Assembly: GCF_015999245.1 (NCBI RefSeq)
Contig: NZ_JAEAMR010000018.1
Location: 53,752 to 117,751 of the forward strand
Origin: Streptomyces sp. AV19
GTDB lineage: Bacteria > Actinomycetota > Actinomycetes > Streptomycetales > Streptomycetaceae
Length of the DNA stretch: 64,000 bases
Direction of reading: 5' to 3'
Position numbers and translations under genes: made by a program. The notes below the pieces were generated by a model, which was not told the DNA's origin, did not search any database, and saw only the letters and a program-made list of their open reading frames with translations. This document shows, one piece after another, positions 36,031 through 46,138 of the stretch (positions are counted from its first letter, which is position 1; the number at the start of each line of letters is the position of its first letter).

Positions 36031-37284
36031 GAGCCCGGCGCTGTCGGGCGGGTCTTCCAGAAGCCCGGCGATCACCGCGGGCGCGGGAGGGCCGTCCAGG
36101 AGGGCGCGCAACTCCGCCGCGCCGTCCCGCCGCTGCTCCGGCGTGAGGGCGAAATACCGCTCCAGGCGCTCGTTGAACGTACGGCGGAACCGCGCGTAGA
36201 GGCCGTCGTCCTCCCTGATCCGTCCGGCGACGGCCACGAGGGCCTCGGTGCCCGCGTGGTCGTCCTCGGGCGGCGCGTGGCCGGGCAGGACGTCCGCGAA
36301 ACGCCCGGCCAGGCGGCCGAAGAGGGTGTCCACGAGGTGCCGGACGGTGAACGTGTGCGCGTAGTGCTGCTCGTGGAGCCCCAGCGGCAGCCGGCCCAGG
36401 AGCGTGGCCTCGTGGAGTGCCGACAGGCCGGGGGCGAGCAGGTAGTGCGGCGTCCTCGCCACGTGGCGCAGCAGCTCGCGCTGCGGCAGGAACCGGCGGT
36501 CGACCCGGCGCCCGGCCGCCGTCCGGAGCGTGCGGGCCCGGTGACCGGCGTACGGGCCGCCGCAGAGCAGGACGCCGTCGAGCCGGGGCCAGTCGGCGAG
36601 CAGGTCCGGGATCCAGCGGTCGATCAGCCGGAGGTAGTCGTTGTTGGTGTCGAAGTCCAGGAGGAAGTTCCGGAAGCCGCCGGTGTTGATCAGCAGGTCG
36701 TAGTCGTGGCCGCGGTCCGGGTCCGGTCCGCCGTCCGCCCGTGCGGCGTACAGGCCTTCCAGGTCGACGAGCGGGCCGGTCAGCCGCATCGCGTGACCCG
36801 CGTCGGCGAACTCGGCCATGCGCCGGGGGACGCCGGGGAAGTTCTGGATCACGCTGTGGTCGGCCAGGAAGTGGGCGGCGAGGACGCGTTCGTGGGGCGT
36901 GAGGCGGGCCAGGTGCCGGCGGGCCGCCGGGAGGGAGTCGCGCGGGAGGGTCGCGCTCAGCTCGCGGATCCGCGCGAGGGGCTGCCGGTGCCGCCAGAAG
37001 CCGAACAGGCAGTCCACCAGGACGACCGGGCGGCGCGCCACGGCCGAGCGCAGGACGAGGTCGGCGTCCATGACGGAGACGACCCGGTCGGCGTCCACCG
37101 GCAACGGGCCCGCTCCCCCGCCGTCGTGGAGGGCGTCGAAGGCGGCGGCGTTGCGGCGCGCGAACGCCGCCGAGATGCCGTTCCCCACGAACACCCGTTC
37201 ATGGCCGGCGAGTTGCCGGGCCACGGCGACGAGTACGGACGCCGGGCCGAAGCCGCAGTTCTGGGCACCCATCAGGATGCGCAC
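36010..37284 (-). CDS. Glycosyltransferase-like (GT-B) protein, uncertain
   Basis: 424 aa, starting MRILMGAQNCGFGPASVLVAVA, a P-loop-like nucleotide-sugar binding start as in GT-B enzymes. Later YDLLINTGGFRNFLLD, GVLLCGGPYAGHRARTL, and a C-terminal APGLSALHEATLLGRLPLGL then HEQHYAHTF, which resembles the donor-binding G-x-x-T/S-x-x-E-A segment of MurG/UGT-type transferases. No membrane segment. Forms a likely operon with the upstream hydrolase (6-bp gap). Sugar and acceptor are unknown; a non-catalytic relative is possible. Confidence 0.55.
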   Translation of the reverse strand: MRILMGAQNCGFGPASVLVAVARQLAGHERVFVGNGISAAFARRNAAAFDALHDGGGAGPLPVDADRVVSVMDADLVLRSAVARRPVVLVDCLFGFWRHRQPLARIRELSATLPRDSLPAARRHLARLTPHERVLAAHFLADHSVIQNFPGVPRRMAEFADAGHAMRLTGPLVDLEGLYAARADGGPDPDRGHDYDLLINTGGFRNFLLDFDTNNDYLRLIDRWIPDLLADWPRLDGVLLCGGPYAGHRARTLRTAAGRRVDRRFLPQRELLRHVARTPHYLLAPGLSALHEATLLGRLPLGLHEQHYAHTFTVRHLVDTLFGRLAGRFADVLPGHAPPEDDHAGTEALVAVAGRIREDDGLYARFRRTFNERLERYFALTPEQRRDGAAELRALLDGPPAPAVIAGLLEDPPDSAGLGRRRPG

Positions 37285-37290
37285 GGCGCG

Positions 37291-38124
37291 TCAGCCGCGT
37301 GCGGGCCGGGCGCCGGCCAGGATCGCGCCGAGCCGGGCGGCGAAGGAGGCGGGGTGTTTGGCGTAGCCGGAGTGCCCGCCGGGGAACTCGGCCAGTTCAC
37401 TGCCGAGCCGCCGCGCCAGCTCGGCCGTCGGCCGGTGCACGGCGTGGTCGCGCGAGTCCAGGCCGCCGGCCATGACGACGCGGTCGGCCACGGCGGCCAG
37501 CGCGGTGACGTCGGGCACGCAGCGGGTGGAGGGCCGCATCACATGGGCCAGGAAGAACGCGGTGTTGTCCGCCGCCTCGTCCGCCGCCTCGGGGAGCGCC
37601 GGAGCGGGCCTCCCGCTGAAGGCGGCGTTGAGCCTGTCCATGGCCGCCCGCACGCCGTCCCGCCGGTACGTCGCGTACACCTCGTCGAAGAACGCGAACT
37701 GCCGCTCCGCATCGGGCAACAGGCCCATGGCGGGCGGCTCGTGGGCGACCGCCAGCCGGGTCCGGCGCGGGTCGCGGACCATGAGCTCCAGGGCGATCAG
37801 CCCGCCCGAGCAGCTGCCGAACACCTGCACCGGTTCGCCGTCCCGGGTGAGGTGACCGAGGAGCCGTGCGGCGTCGTCGGCCTGGGTCGCGAGCCATACC
37901 GGCCAGGGCTCCGGCGGCGGGGCGTCGAGCGGGCTGCGCGAGATGCCGCGCGGGTCGTAGGTGACGACGCGGTGGCGGGCGGCGAGCGCGTCGGCCGTCC
38001 GCCGGAAGACCTCCGCGTCGGAGGCGCCGCCCGGGATGAGCAGCAACAGCGGCCCGCTGCCGCGCACTTCGTGGTAAAGCCTCGCGCCCGGCACCGTCAG
38101 CGTGCCGCTCTCCAGCGTGTCCAT
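37291..38124 (-). CDS. alpha/beta hydrolase
   Basis: 277 aa with GGAG six bases before ATG 38124. Fold signatures: LLLLIPGGASDAEVFRRTAD, VVTYDPRGISRSP, nucleophile elbow VFGSCSGGLIALEL (Ser about 103), and C-terminal EFPGGHSGYAKHP with the catalytic His. Cytoplasmic. Acts on an unknown ester, amide or epoxide. Upstream partner of the glycosyltransferase-like gene in a tight two-gene unit. A longer frame upstream of 38124 lacks a ribosome site. Confidence 0.85.
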   Translation of the reverse strand: MDTLESGTLTVPGARLYHEVRGSGPLLLLIPGGASDAEVFRRTADALAARHRVVTYDPRGISRSPLDAPPPEPWPVWLATQADDAARLLGHLTRDGEPVQVFGSCSGGLIALELMVRDPRRTRLAVAHEPPAMGLLPDAERQFAFFDEVYATYRRDGVRAAMDRLNAAFSGRPAPALPEAADEAADNTAFFLAHVMRPSTRCVPDVTALAAVADRVVMAGGLDSRDHAVHRPTAELARRLGSELAEFPGGHSGYAKHPASFAARLGAILAGARPARG

Positions 38125-38351
38125 CGCTCTCCAGGTCGCTCCGGGACAGGGCCGCGTGCGAGGGAAGGCTATGCGCCGGAGGGGCCGCGCGGGTAGGCGT
38201 ACGACGCCGCAGCGCGCCGTCGTACCGGACCGCGCACCGCCCGTCGCTCCGGCGCGCCTGTCTCCGGGGCGTGCCACCGGGGCAGGGACGTCCCATGATG
38301 CCCAGTGCGAGAAGAAGAGCCGCCGTGACGGGGACGGTCGGCGGAAGAACT

Positions 38352-38861
38352 ATGCGTGCGGCCGCTCTGCTGACCGCGGTGGTGCTCGGCGCGGCCGTGC
38401 CGGTGCCGGCGTCCGCCCACTCCCGTGACTCCGGTCAACTGCTGTGCCATGGTACGGAGTCCGTCGCCTACCACCCGGGCATTACCCTTCGGCCTCGGCA
38501 CATCCGCGTGACGGTGGACGGGCGGTTCGGCTCCTGCGCCGGCGGGGGCGGGAAGGTGCGGAGCGGCGGCTACCACGAGGAGTTCACCCTCTTCACGGGC
38601 TGCAACAACCTCCTGGACGGGTTCCGGACCAGCCGGACCTACCGCTGGAACACCGGCGACGCCAGCACCGCCGGCATCGCCGGGAGCAGTACGGCCGTGG
38701 CCGGCCAGGTGGTCACCCCGGCCGCCGGCACCGTCACTCACGGCCTCTTCCACGGCCGGAAGGTGCTCCAGCTCATTCCCCTGCCGCAGCCGGGGGCACT
38801 GCAGTGCCTGGCGGGCGGTGTCACCGGGGCGGCCGGGCCGACGGTGCTGACGGTCCTCTAG
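38352..38861 (+). CDS. Secreted protein of unknown function
   Basis: 169 aa from ATG 38352 with GGAAG upstream. Signal peptide 1-22 (MRAAALLTAVVLGAAVPVPA, then SA). The mature protein has four cysteines (QLLCHG, GSCAGG, FTGCNN, LQCLAG), probably two disulphides, and a beta-rich composition. No family recognised. Convergent with gap2 and followed by a strong hairpin. Confidence 0.7.
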   Translation: MRAAALLTAVVLGAAVPVPASAHSRDSGQLLCHGTESVAYHPGITLRPRHIRVTVDGRFGSCAGGGGKVRSGGYHEEFTLFTGCNNLLDGFRTSRTYRWNTGDASTAGIAGSSTAVAGQVVTPAAGTVTHGLFHGRKVLQLIPLPQPGALQCLAGGVTGAAGPTVLTVL

Positions 38862-38870
38862 GCCGGCGGT

Positions 38871-38895
38871 CCGGCCCGCCGCGGGGGCGGGCCGG
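38871..38895. terminator. Bidirectional terminator
   Basis: Perfect 10-bp stem CCGGCCCGCC / GGCGGGCCGG with a 5-base loop in the 49-bp gap between convergent genes. Confidence 0.85.
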
Positions 38896-38910
38896 TGCGT
38901 TCCGCCGGGG

Positions 38911-40365
38911 TCAGGCCACCGGTGCGGGGAAGGTCGGGTACTCCACCCCGGAGACGTGCTGGACGACGCGGATGACCTGGCACGAGTAGCCGAACTCGTT
39001 GTCGTACCAGAGGTAGAGGATCGCGTTGTCGCCGTCGACCTTGGTGGCGCCCGCGTCGACGATCGAGGCGTGGCGCGAGCCGATGAAGTCGCTGGAGACC
39101 GCGTCGGGCGCCGTGGTGAAGTCGATCTGGCGCTTGAGCGGCGAGGTCAGCGACACGTCGCGGAGGTGGTCGAGGACCTCCTCGCGGCTGGTCTCGCGGC
39201 CGAGGCGCAGGCTGAGGATGGCGATCGAGACGTCCGGGACCGGGACGCGGATCGAGCTGCCGGTGATCGGCGCCTTGAGGTCGGGCAGCGCCTTGGCGAC
39301 GGCGGAGGCGGCGCCGGTCTCGGTGATGACCATGTTGAGCGGCGCGGAGCGGCCGCGGCGGTCGGCCTTGTGGTAGTTGTCCAGCAGGTTCTGGTCGTTC
39401 GTGAACGAGTGGACGGTCTCCACATGACCGCGCAGGACGCCGTACTCGTCGGCCATCGCCTTCAGCGGCGGGACGATCGCGTTGGTGGTGCAGGACGCGC
39501 AGGACAGGATCCGCTCGTCCGGCTTGATCGTGTCGTGGTTGACGCCGTGGACGATGTTGGGGACGTCGCCCTTGCCCGGCGCGGTCAGGACGACCTTGTC
39601 GATGCCGGGGCGCAGGTGCTCGGACAGGCCCTCGCGGTCGCGCCACTTGCCGGTGTTGTCGATGAGGATGGCGTTGTCGATGCCGTACGCCGTGTAGTCG
39701 ACCTCCGACGGGTCGTTGGCGTAGATCACCTTGATCTCGTTGCCGTTGGCGGTGATCGTGCTGTTCGCCTCGTCGACGGTGATCGTGCCCTGGAACTGGC
39801 CGTGGATGGAGTCGCGGCGCAGCAGCGAGGCGCGCTTGACGAGATCCTCGTCGGCCCGGCCGCCTCCGCCGCGGACGACGATGGCGCGCAGCCGCAGACC
39901 GTTGCCGGAGCCGGACTTCTCGATCAGGAGGCGGGCGACGAGGCGGCCGATGCGGCCGAAGCCGTAGAGGACGACGTCGCGCCCGTCGCCGCGCTCGATC
40001 TTGTTGGCGCCGGTGGCGCCGGCGACGGCCCGGGCGGTGAACTCCTCCACCGTGAGGCCGTGGTCGTCGGCCCGGTAGGTGGCGGCGAGCATGCCGATGT
40101 CGATCTGGGAGGGGCCGAGGTCGAGCGTGGTGAGGGCCCGCAGGAAGGGCAGCGTCTCGGTGACCGAGAGCTCCTCACCGGCGATCTGGCGGGCGAACCG
40201 GTGAGTCTTGAGGATGCTGACGACCGACTTGTTCACCAGGGAGCGGCTGTGGACCAGGACGGTGACGTCCCGCTCCCGGTGCAGCTTCCCGATGACCGGG
40301 ATCATCGACTCCGCAATTTCCTCGCGGTTCTTCCAGTTGGTGAACGTGTCCTCGTTGACAGTCAC
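38911..40365 (-). CDS. gap2: Glyceraldehyde-3-phosphate dehydrogenase, long (Gap2-type) form
   Basis: 484 aa, ~130 residues longer than ordinary GAPDH because of an N-terminal helical extension (NWKNREEIAESMIPVIGKLH..). The NAD-binding GxGxxG is VVLYGFGRIGRLVARLL, and the catalytic cysteine sits in SCASCTTNAI; HSFTNDQN and YDNEFGYS are standard GAPDH segments. This long form is found beside the glycolytic Gap1 in streptomycetes. Catalyses G3P to 1,3-bisphosphoglycerate. Start is a GTG (GTGACTGTCAACG) with a weak site. Confidence 0.92.
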   Translation of the reverse strand: MTVNEDTFTNWKNREEIAESMIPVIGKLHRERDVTVLVHSRSLVNKSVVSILKTHRFARQIAGEELSVTETLPFLRALTTLDLGPSQIDIGMLAATYRADDHGLTVEEFTARAVAGATGANKIERGDGRDVVLYGFGRIGRLVARLLIEKSGSGNGLRLRAIVVRGGGGRADEDLVKRASLLRRDSIHGQFQGTITVDEANSTITANGNEIKVIYANDPSEVDYTAYGIDNAILIDNTGKWRDREGLSEHLRPGIDKVVLTAPGKGDVPNIVHGVNHDTIKPDERILSCASCTTNAIVPPLKAMADEYGVLRGHVETVHSFTNDQNLLDNYHKADRRGRSAPLNMVITETGAASAVAKALPDLKAPITGSSIRVPVPDVSIAILSLRLGRETSREEVLDHLRDVSLTSPLKRQIDFTTAPDAVSSDFIGSRHASIVDAGATKVDGDNAILYLWYDNEFGYSCQVIRVVQHVSGVEYPTFPAPVA

Positions 40366-40600
40366 AGGGGTATCTCTTTCGAGCTAGGCGGCGCTCACAT
40401 GCTAACCCCATGCCTTTTCGGCTGTTCAAGCAGTGTGTCCGAGCACACGTGATCAATGTCGGGATCAATGCCGGGCGGGCCCGGGCCGCCGCCGGGCGAG
40501 CGCGGTGCGGCCGGTTCCGGTGCACGGAAAGGGGCGCCGGAACCGGCCGGTCCGTGGATGCGCGGCCGGCGGGGCGCTTCGCGGGCCCGCAGGGCCGCTC

Positions 40601-41320
40601 TCAGACCGTCGCGAGCGCCGGCTCCGCGGGGCGGACGATGACGAACCCCTGGCCGGGGGCCGCGCGGAAACCCTGTGGATCACCCGCGAGGTACTCGCTG
40701 ATCGGGGTCCTCATGTGGTACAGGACCACCGACGCGGAGACGCCGAAGATGGCCGGGCAGTCGGTGAACAAGGGCGCTTCCGCCTGGACGTAGGCCAGGC
40801 CGGCCCGCAGGTGCGCCTCGGTGATGGCGCTGTCGCCACGGTGGGCGACGACCTCCTGCACCATCGCCTCGCAGGTGGCGGTGAACTCCGCGTCCTCCTC
40901 GAAGGCGCGGTCCGTCCGCTCCCGCACGGCCCGGTATTCGGGCAGTTCCAGAAGCTCGGACAAGGCCCGCACGCGGAACCGCTCGGCCCGCGGGCCCTGC
41001 TTCTCCACCGCCCGCCTGATCCGTCGCCGCGCGTCACGGACGGTGCCCTTCACCGATCTCGCGGCGCTCTCCGGCGTGCGGCCGTCGGCCAACAGCATGT
41101 CGTCCAGAGCGGTGTCGACATAGACCACATCGATCTGCCCGTAGTGGTTCCCCGCCCAATCGAGCAGCGCGGTGAGCCGCTCCTGATTGAAATAGCTGTT
41201 TCCGGTGCTTATTCCTACGAGGGCGTGTTCCGCCCGCTGCCAGATGCGTTCGCAGTTCTCCCCGAGGGGCTCGGCACGCATTTCGATCCCGGGGGCCTCC
41301 GCCAGCACATTCGGCGGCAT
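40601..41320 (-). CDS. albC: tRNA-dependent cyclodipeptide synthase (AlbC)
   Basis: 239 aa, the length of S. noursei AlbC, and matching it along its whole length. GEHALIGIS-equivalent AEHALVGISTGNSYFNQ holds the nucleophile Ser38 (AlbC Ser37) and Asn41; AYVQAEAPLF holds Tyr177 and Glu181 (AlbC Tyr178/Glu182), plus Tyr201. Uses two aminoacyl-tRNAs to make a cyclodipeptide; AlbC makes cyclo(Phe-Leu). GAGGAG ribosome site at 41330. Follows albB after 48 bp. Product identity here is inferred. Confidence 0.93.
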   Translation of the reverse strand: MPPNVLAEAPGIEMRAEPLGENCERIWQRAEHALVGISTGNSYFNQERLTALLDWAGNHYGQIDVVYVDTALDDMLLADGRTPESAARSVKGTVRDARRRIRRAVEKQGPRAERFRVRALSELLELPEYRAVRERTDRAFEEDAEFTATCEAMVQEVVAHRGDSAITEAHLRAGLAYVQAEAPLFTDCPAIFGVSASVVLYHMRTPISEYLAGDPQGFRAAPGQGFVIVRPAEPALATV

Positions 41321-41368
41321 ATCGGTTTCTCCTCTTGGGGGTTCGTGGACCGGGGTTCGTGGATCCAC

Positions 41369-41695
41369 TCAAGAACGCGAGGTGAACGCGGCGTCCTTCA
41401 CGGTGTCCGCCATCTTCAGGCAGAGTTCGTCGAGGATTTCGGCCATGTCCCTGTCGCCGCCCATGGGGGCGAACATGATGTCGTCCAGGCTCTTGCGCAG
41501 CTCGGTGAATCCGGGCGTGCCGCCGCCGGCCCGGTCGAGGATTTCCAGCAGCCGGCGCGCGGCGTCGGCGCAGCGGAAGGCACCGTAGTCCGCGGGCTCG
41601 TTGAGCAGCCCCCTGCCGCTGCTCAGCAGGTACGCGGCGAGCAGGGCGATGTCCTCATGCAACCGGTTCTGCGGCACGGTTTCCCCAGACTTCAT
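41369..41695 (-). CDS. albB: Cyclodipeptide oxidase small subunit (AlbB)
   Basis: 108 aa, helical, similar to AlbB (LLAAYLLSSGRGLLNEPADY, ARRLLEILDRAGG). The ATG follows GAGGTGAT and overlaps the end of albA by 41 bp, an arrangement like the known alb locus. AlbB assembles with AlbA into the cyclic dipeptide oxidase, which introduces alpha,beta-double bonds. No catalytic motif of its own. Confidence 0.9.
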   Translation of the reverse strand: MKSGETVPQNRLHEDIALLAAYLLSSGRGLLNEPADYGAFRCADAARRLLEILDRAGGGTPGFTELRKSLDDIMFAPMGGDRDMAEILDELCLKMADTVKDAAFTSRS

Positions 41696-42233
41696 AGCTG
41701 ATCACCTCGTTCTTGTCGCGGCGGTCGGAGGGTGTGGGCGGCTCGGCGGGGCGCCCGACGGGGACGAGCAGCACGGGTTCGAGCGGCTCCGGCAGGCCGA
41801 GCGTGTGGCGCAGCACCTCCTCGCGGAAGCTGCTCACCGGGCAGCCGCCGAAGCCGAGGGCGTGGGCGGAGAGGAGCAGGTTCTCCACGGCCATGGCCAC
41901 GCAGAGCTTCGAGGTCTCGTAGATCTTCCGGGACAGCTCGCCGGTGAAGCCGGAGGTCAGCCGCCGGTCGACGCAGGCGACGACGACGAAGGCGGGCGTC
42001 CCGATGATGCCGGGGGAAAAGGCCCGCAGCATCCGCACGTTCGCCGGATCGCGGACCACGACGAACGACCACGCCTGTTTGTTGGAGGCGGTGGGTGCGG
42101 CGAGCATGCACTCCAGCATCTGGTCGATGAGTTCGTCGTCGATGGGTTCCGGCGCGTAATTCCGGAGGACGGTCCGGGTGCGGATGACGTTCAGCACGTC
42201 GGGCAGCGTTTCCGGCAAAGGACTCTTTGGCAT
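41655..42233 (-). CDS. albA: Cyclodipeptide oxidase large subunit (AlbA), nitroreductase fold
   Basis: 192 aa FMN-binding nitroreductase-like protein: VIRTRTVLRNYAPEPIDDEL, LAAPTASNKQAWSFVVVRDP, ALGFGGCPVSSFREEVLRHT. Catalytic part of the AlbA/AlbB oxidase that dehydrogenates cyclodipeptides (cyclo(Phe-Leu) to albonoursin). First gene of albA-albB-albC; start ATG 42233 with GGGA five bases upstream. The 393-bp gap before it carries the likely promoter. Confidence 0.92.
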   Translation of the reverse strand: MPKSPLPETLPDVLNVIRTRTVLRNYAPEPIDDELIDQMLECMLAAPTASNKQAWSFVVVRDPANVRMLRAFSPGIIGTPAFVVVACVDRRLTSGFTGELSRKIYETSKLCVAMAVENLLLSAHALGFGGCPVSSFREEVLRHTLGLPEPLEPVLLVPVGRPAEPPTPSDRRDKNEVISYEVWGNRAAEPVA

Positions 42234-42626
42234 CACTTCCCTTTCTCTTGCCACTTTGGGTAACAAGCGCCACTTGTGTACCGCACGGTGACGAGGGGGC
42301 TCAAGGAGTCGGGACGACAAGATCCCCGGACCGCATGCGGAATCTCCCCTTCAGTCGAGAAGGGGACGAATGGCCGAACACCCGCTATTGATCCGCGTCT
42401 TCAGCGCCCCGAAAACGATGCGCACGGCACGGACCCGGATCTGCGGCGCCTTCGACCGGGGGGTGTGCAGAGACGAACCGGCTTGTCCAGACGGTCTTTT
42501 CGGCCAGTCGGGCGCACTTGTTGGACTGCAACCTATCGCCGGAATACACCACTTCGCCCCTTCTCGCCCATCCCCTGTCCCAGAATGTGGGATTGATGAC
42601 GTCCGGCCCGGAAGGAGTCGTTCCGC
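42234..42626. other. alb promoter region
   Basis: 393 bp between the amino-acid permease stop and albA. On the minus strand, ~15-45 bp before the albA start, GCCACTT-type direct repeats (TGCCACTTTGGG, GCGCCACTTGTG) could be an operator. CCCAgaatgTGGG near 42586 is a small hairpin that may end the permease transcript. No gene seen. Confidence 0.45.
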
Positions 42627-43904
<1,278 letters not shown>

Positions 43905-44009
43905 GCGGCGCCCCCTCGGCGGCAGGGTCGTGGGCCTCTCGCTACCCGGCAGACGGTATCCGAAGGGGGCGACGGCGGCGGGCGACGCACGACATATCGA
44001 CTTTCGGAA

Positions 44010-44025
44010 TTGCAAACTTATGCAA
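44010..44025. promoter_or_regulatory. ArsR-type operator, site 2 (permease side)
   Basis: TTGCA-AACTTA-TGCAA, the same palindrome architecture as sites at 44269 and 50294, in a locally AT-rich patch upstream of the permease. Confidence 0.65.
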
Positions 44026-44030
44026 CTCTC

Positions 44031-44225
44031 GGGCCCGGCGTGCTCGCCTTCGCCGTGCACGACCGCCACCCCTACCAGCCCGCCCTGTACCGGGCGTTGG
44101 CCGCCGCCCCCGGGAGCGGGCCGGCCATCGTGGCGGCGGTGACCATGGAGCTCGGCGGGACGGCGGTGGTGCGTCCGGACGCGGACGGGCAGGGCAAGGC
44201 CGTCTGGATCACCCTGCCCCTGTGA
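44031..44225 (+). pseudogene. C-terminal remnant of an RsbW-type ATP-binding (HATPase) protein
   Basis: 64 codons with strong coding bias ending GKAVWITLPL, the usual close of Streptomyces RsbW-like anti-sigma ATP-binding proteins (..GKTVWxxLPL). VLAFAVHDRHPYQPALYRA and AIVAAVTMELGGTAVVRPD correspond to the ADDEGRGL-like lid region, but the N-terminal half with the N-box and any start are absent. The coding bias begins abruptly at 44031 next to an AT-rich palindrome. Probably a truncated gene left by an insertion or deletion. Confidence 0.6.
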
Positions 44226-44268
44226 AACGGCCTTCCGTCCCCGGAAGGGGACCGCGGGTGTTCAGAAC

Positions 44269-44284
44269 TTGCAGGAATCTGCAA
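44269..44284. promoter_or_regulatory. ArsR-type operator, site 1 (arsR promoter)
   Basis: TTGCAG-GAAT-CTGCAA: perfect 6-bp arms, 16 bp before the ArsR start codon. Likely autoregulatory. Confidence 0.7.
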
Positions 44285-44300
44285 TTGTGGAGGTCACGGG

Positions 44301-44747
44301 ATGTCATGGGAGGCGATCGCGGTCGTCTCCACGAACGGGAAGCAGCGGGTGGAACAGGTGCGCAGGACGAGCGCAGACCATGGGGCCGGGTCCGGCGGCG
44401 GGCCGAACGCGCAGGCGGGCACCCCGCTTTACCAGCTCAAGGCCGAGTTCTTCAAAACGCTCGGCCATCCCGCCCGCATCCGCGTCCTGGAGCTGCTCAG
44501 TGTCCGGGAGCACGCGGTCGCGGAGATGCTGCCCGAGGTCGGCCTGGAGCCGGCCGCGCTGTCCCAGCAGCTCGCGGTCCTGCGCAAGGCCAACCTCGTC
44601 CTCACCCGCCGCGAGGGCTCCAACGTCTTCTACCGCCTCGCCGCCCCCGAGCTCGCCGAGTTGCTGAGGGTCGCCCGGAGCATTCTCTCGGGCGTCCTCC
44701 AGGGCCAGGCCGAGCTCCTGGCGGACCTGCGCGCCGCGACGCCTTGA
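44301..44747 (+). CDS. ArsR-family transcriptional regulator
   Basis: 148 aa with GGAGG before ATG 44301. After a ~40-residue Gly/Ser-rich start comes a winged HTH: LKAEFFKTLGHPARIRVLEL.., HAVAEMLPEVGLEPAALSQQ, LAVLRKANLVLTRREGSNVFYRL. The metal-binding C-x-C/D-x-H signatures of classical ArsR/SmtB are missing, so the signal may not be a metal. A perfect palindrome overlies its promoter. Candidate local regulator of permease, small gene and perhaps more in this island. Confidence 0.88.
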   Translation: MSWEAIAVVSTNGKQRVEQVRRTSADHGAGSGGGPNAQAGTPLYQLKAEFFKTLGHPARIRVLELLSVREHAVAEMLPEVGLEPAALSQQLAVLRKANLVLTRREGSNVFYRLAAPELAELLRVARSILSGVLQGQAELLADLRAATP

Positions 44748-44830
44748 GACCTGCCGCGGGGAGCGGTCTCCTTCGGCGTCCGTTCCGCAGGATCGCAACG
44801 GCGCCCGTGGCGGGGAGGAGCTTCGGCAGA

Positions 44831-46138
44831 TCACCCACAACCCACCCGATCCGACACGGGTTCGGTGAAGAAATCCGGTGACGAGGCGCCCGGCCTCAAC
44901 ACGACGAGGAGTTCTTTGTACCCATTGGTGATGAACGACTCCAGGGGTTCCAGGGAGCCCTGAGGGCGAGCCATTCTCATCCGCGGAAAGCGACCGAAAA
45001 CGGCGGGCAGAGCGACTGCGGCCTCCAAGCGGGCCAGCTTCGCCCCGAGACAGCGATGGACCCCGTACCCGAAGGCGATGTGGTCCCGGCGCGTCGCGCG
45101 GGTGATGTCGAACGCCTGGGCATTCGCTCCGTGGCGGTCCGCGTCGTGCCCCGCGGCGGCGTAGGAGACCAGGATGGGATCCCCCCTGCGGATCAGCACG
45201 CCGTCCAGGTCGATGTCCTCGGTCGCGTACCGCAGAGGCACATGGGCGATCGGCGCCCTGGCCCGCAGGGTCTCCTCCACGGCGTCGTGCCAGGACGCCC
45301 GTCCGCTTCGGATCAGTTCCAGCTGATCCGGATGGGCGAGAAGCGCCGCGATCGAGTTGGCCAGAAGGTTCACGGTGGTTTCGTGCCCGGCACCGATCAC
45401 CAGGAACAAGGTGTCCACCAACTCCCGTTCCGTCAAGCGGGAACCGTCGCCGCCCTGGACCGCGATCAGCGCGGAGGCCAGATCGTCCGCAGTCCCGGCT
45501 CCCCGTTTGGCCGCGACCAGATCGGCCAGGACGGCGTACACCTCTCGTTGGGCGGCCCGGATTTCCCTGACCGTGGCGGATGTGCGCATGAACTCGTCCA
45601 CGCCGGCGCACAGGGCGGTCCGGCTGCCCTGGGGGACGCCGAAGAGTTCGCAGATGACATGGATCGGCAGGGGGTGGGCGAAATCCGCGCGCAGGTCCGT
45701 CTCGTGGCCGGCCGGCACCCTGTCCAGGTCCAGCAGAAGATCTCGGGTGATCGCCTCGATCCGAGGTCTCATGGCCTCCGAACGCCGCGCCGAGAAAGCC
45801 CCCGCGACGATTCGGCGAAGCCTGGCGTGCTCGTCCCCGTAGGTGGTCATCATGTTCTTGCCGGCCACCCAGCGGTACAGCGTCCAGTCCGGACCGATCC
45901 GGCCGTCGGCGAAGTCCGGCCAGTGCTGCCGGGGATCCTTGGAAACCCGGGAGTCACGCAGCACTTGCTTGACGCAGTCATGGCGTGTCACCGACCAGGC
46001 CGTGACGCCACCGGGCAACTCCACGAGTGCGGCGGGCCCTTGTTGCCTCAGCCTGTGGGCCTCGCCTGCCAGGTCACGGCCCTTCGGGTCAAGGACGTGG
46101 GGACAACGGGAAGGCACGGTGAACCCGCTCCGCTCCAT
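44831..46138 (-). CDS. Cytochrome P450
   Basis: 435 aa soluble actinobacterial P450. I-helix GAGHETT, ExxR in ETLRARAP, and haem-loop FGYGVHRCLGAKLAR with the Cys ligand near residue 365. All typical, so a normal monooxygenase is expected. Overlaps the upstream diiron oxidase gene by about 50 bp, so the two are co-translated; they are probable partners in one pathway. GTG 46144 is an alternative start. The C-terminal ~40 residues (GYKELLVVLRPGASSPDFF..) extend beyond the usual end. Substrate unknown. Confidence 0.88.
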   Translation of the reverse strand: MERSGFTVPSRCPHVLDPKGRDLAGEAHRLRQQGPAALVELPGGVTAWSVTRHDCVKQVLRDSRVSKDPRQHWPDFADGRIGPDWTLYRWVAGKNMMTTYGDEHARLRRIVAGAFSARRSEAMRPRIEAITRDLLLDLDRVPAGHETDLRADFAHPLPIHVICELFGVPQGSRTALCAGVDEFMRTSATVREIRAAQREVYAVLADLVAAKRGAGTADDLASALIAVQGGDGSRLTERELVDTLFLVIGAGHETTVNLLANSIAALLAHPDQLELIRSGRASWHDAVEETLRARAPIAHVPLRYATEDIDLDGVLIRRGDPILVSYAAAGHDADRHGANAQAFDITRATRRDHIAFGYGVHRCLGAKLARLEAAVALPAVFGRFPRMRMARPQGSLEPLESFITNGYKELLVVLRPGASSPDFFTEPVSDRVGCG

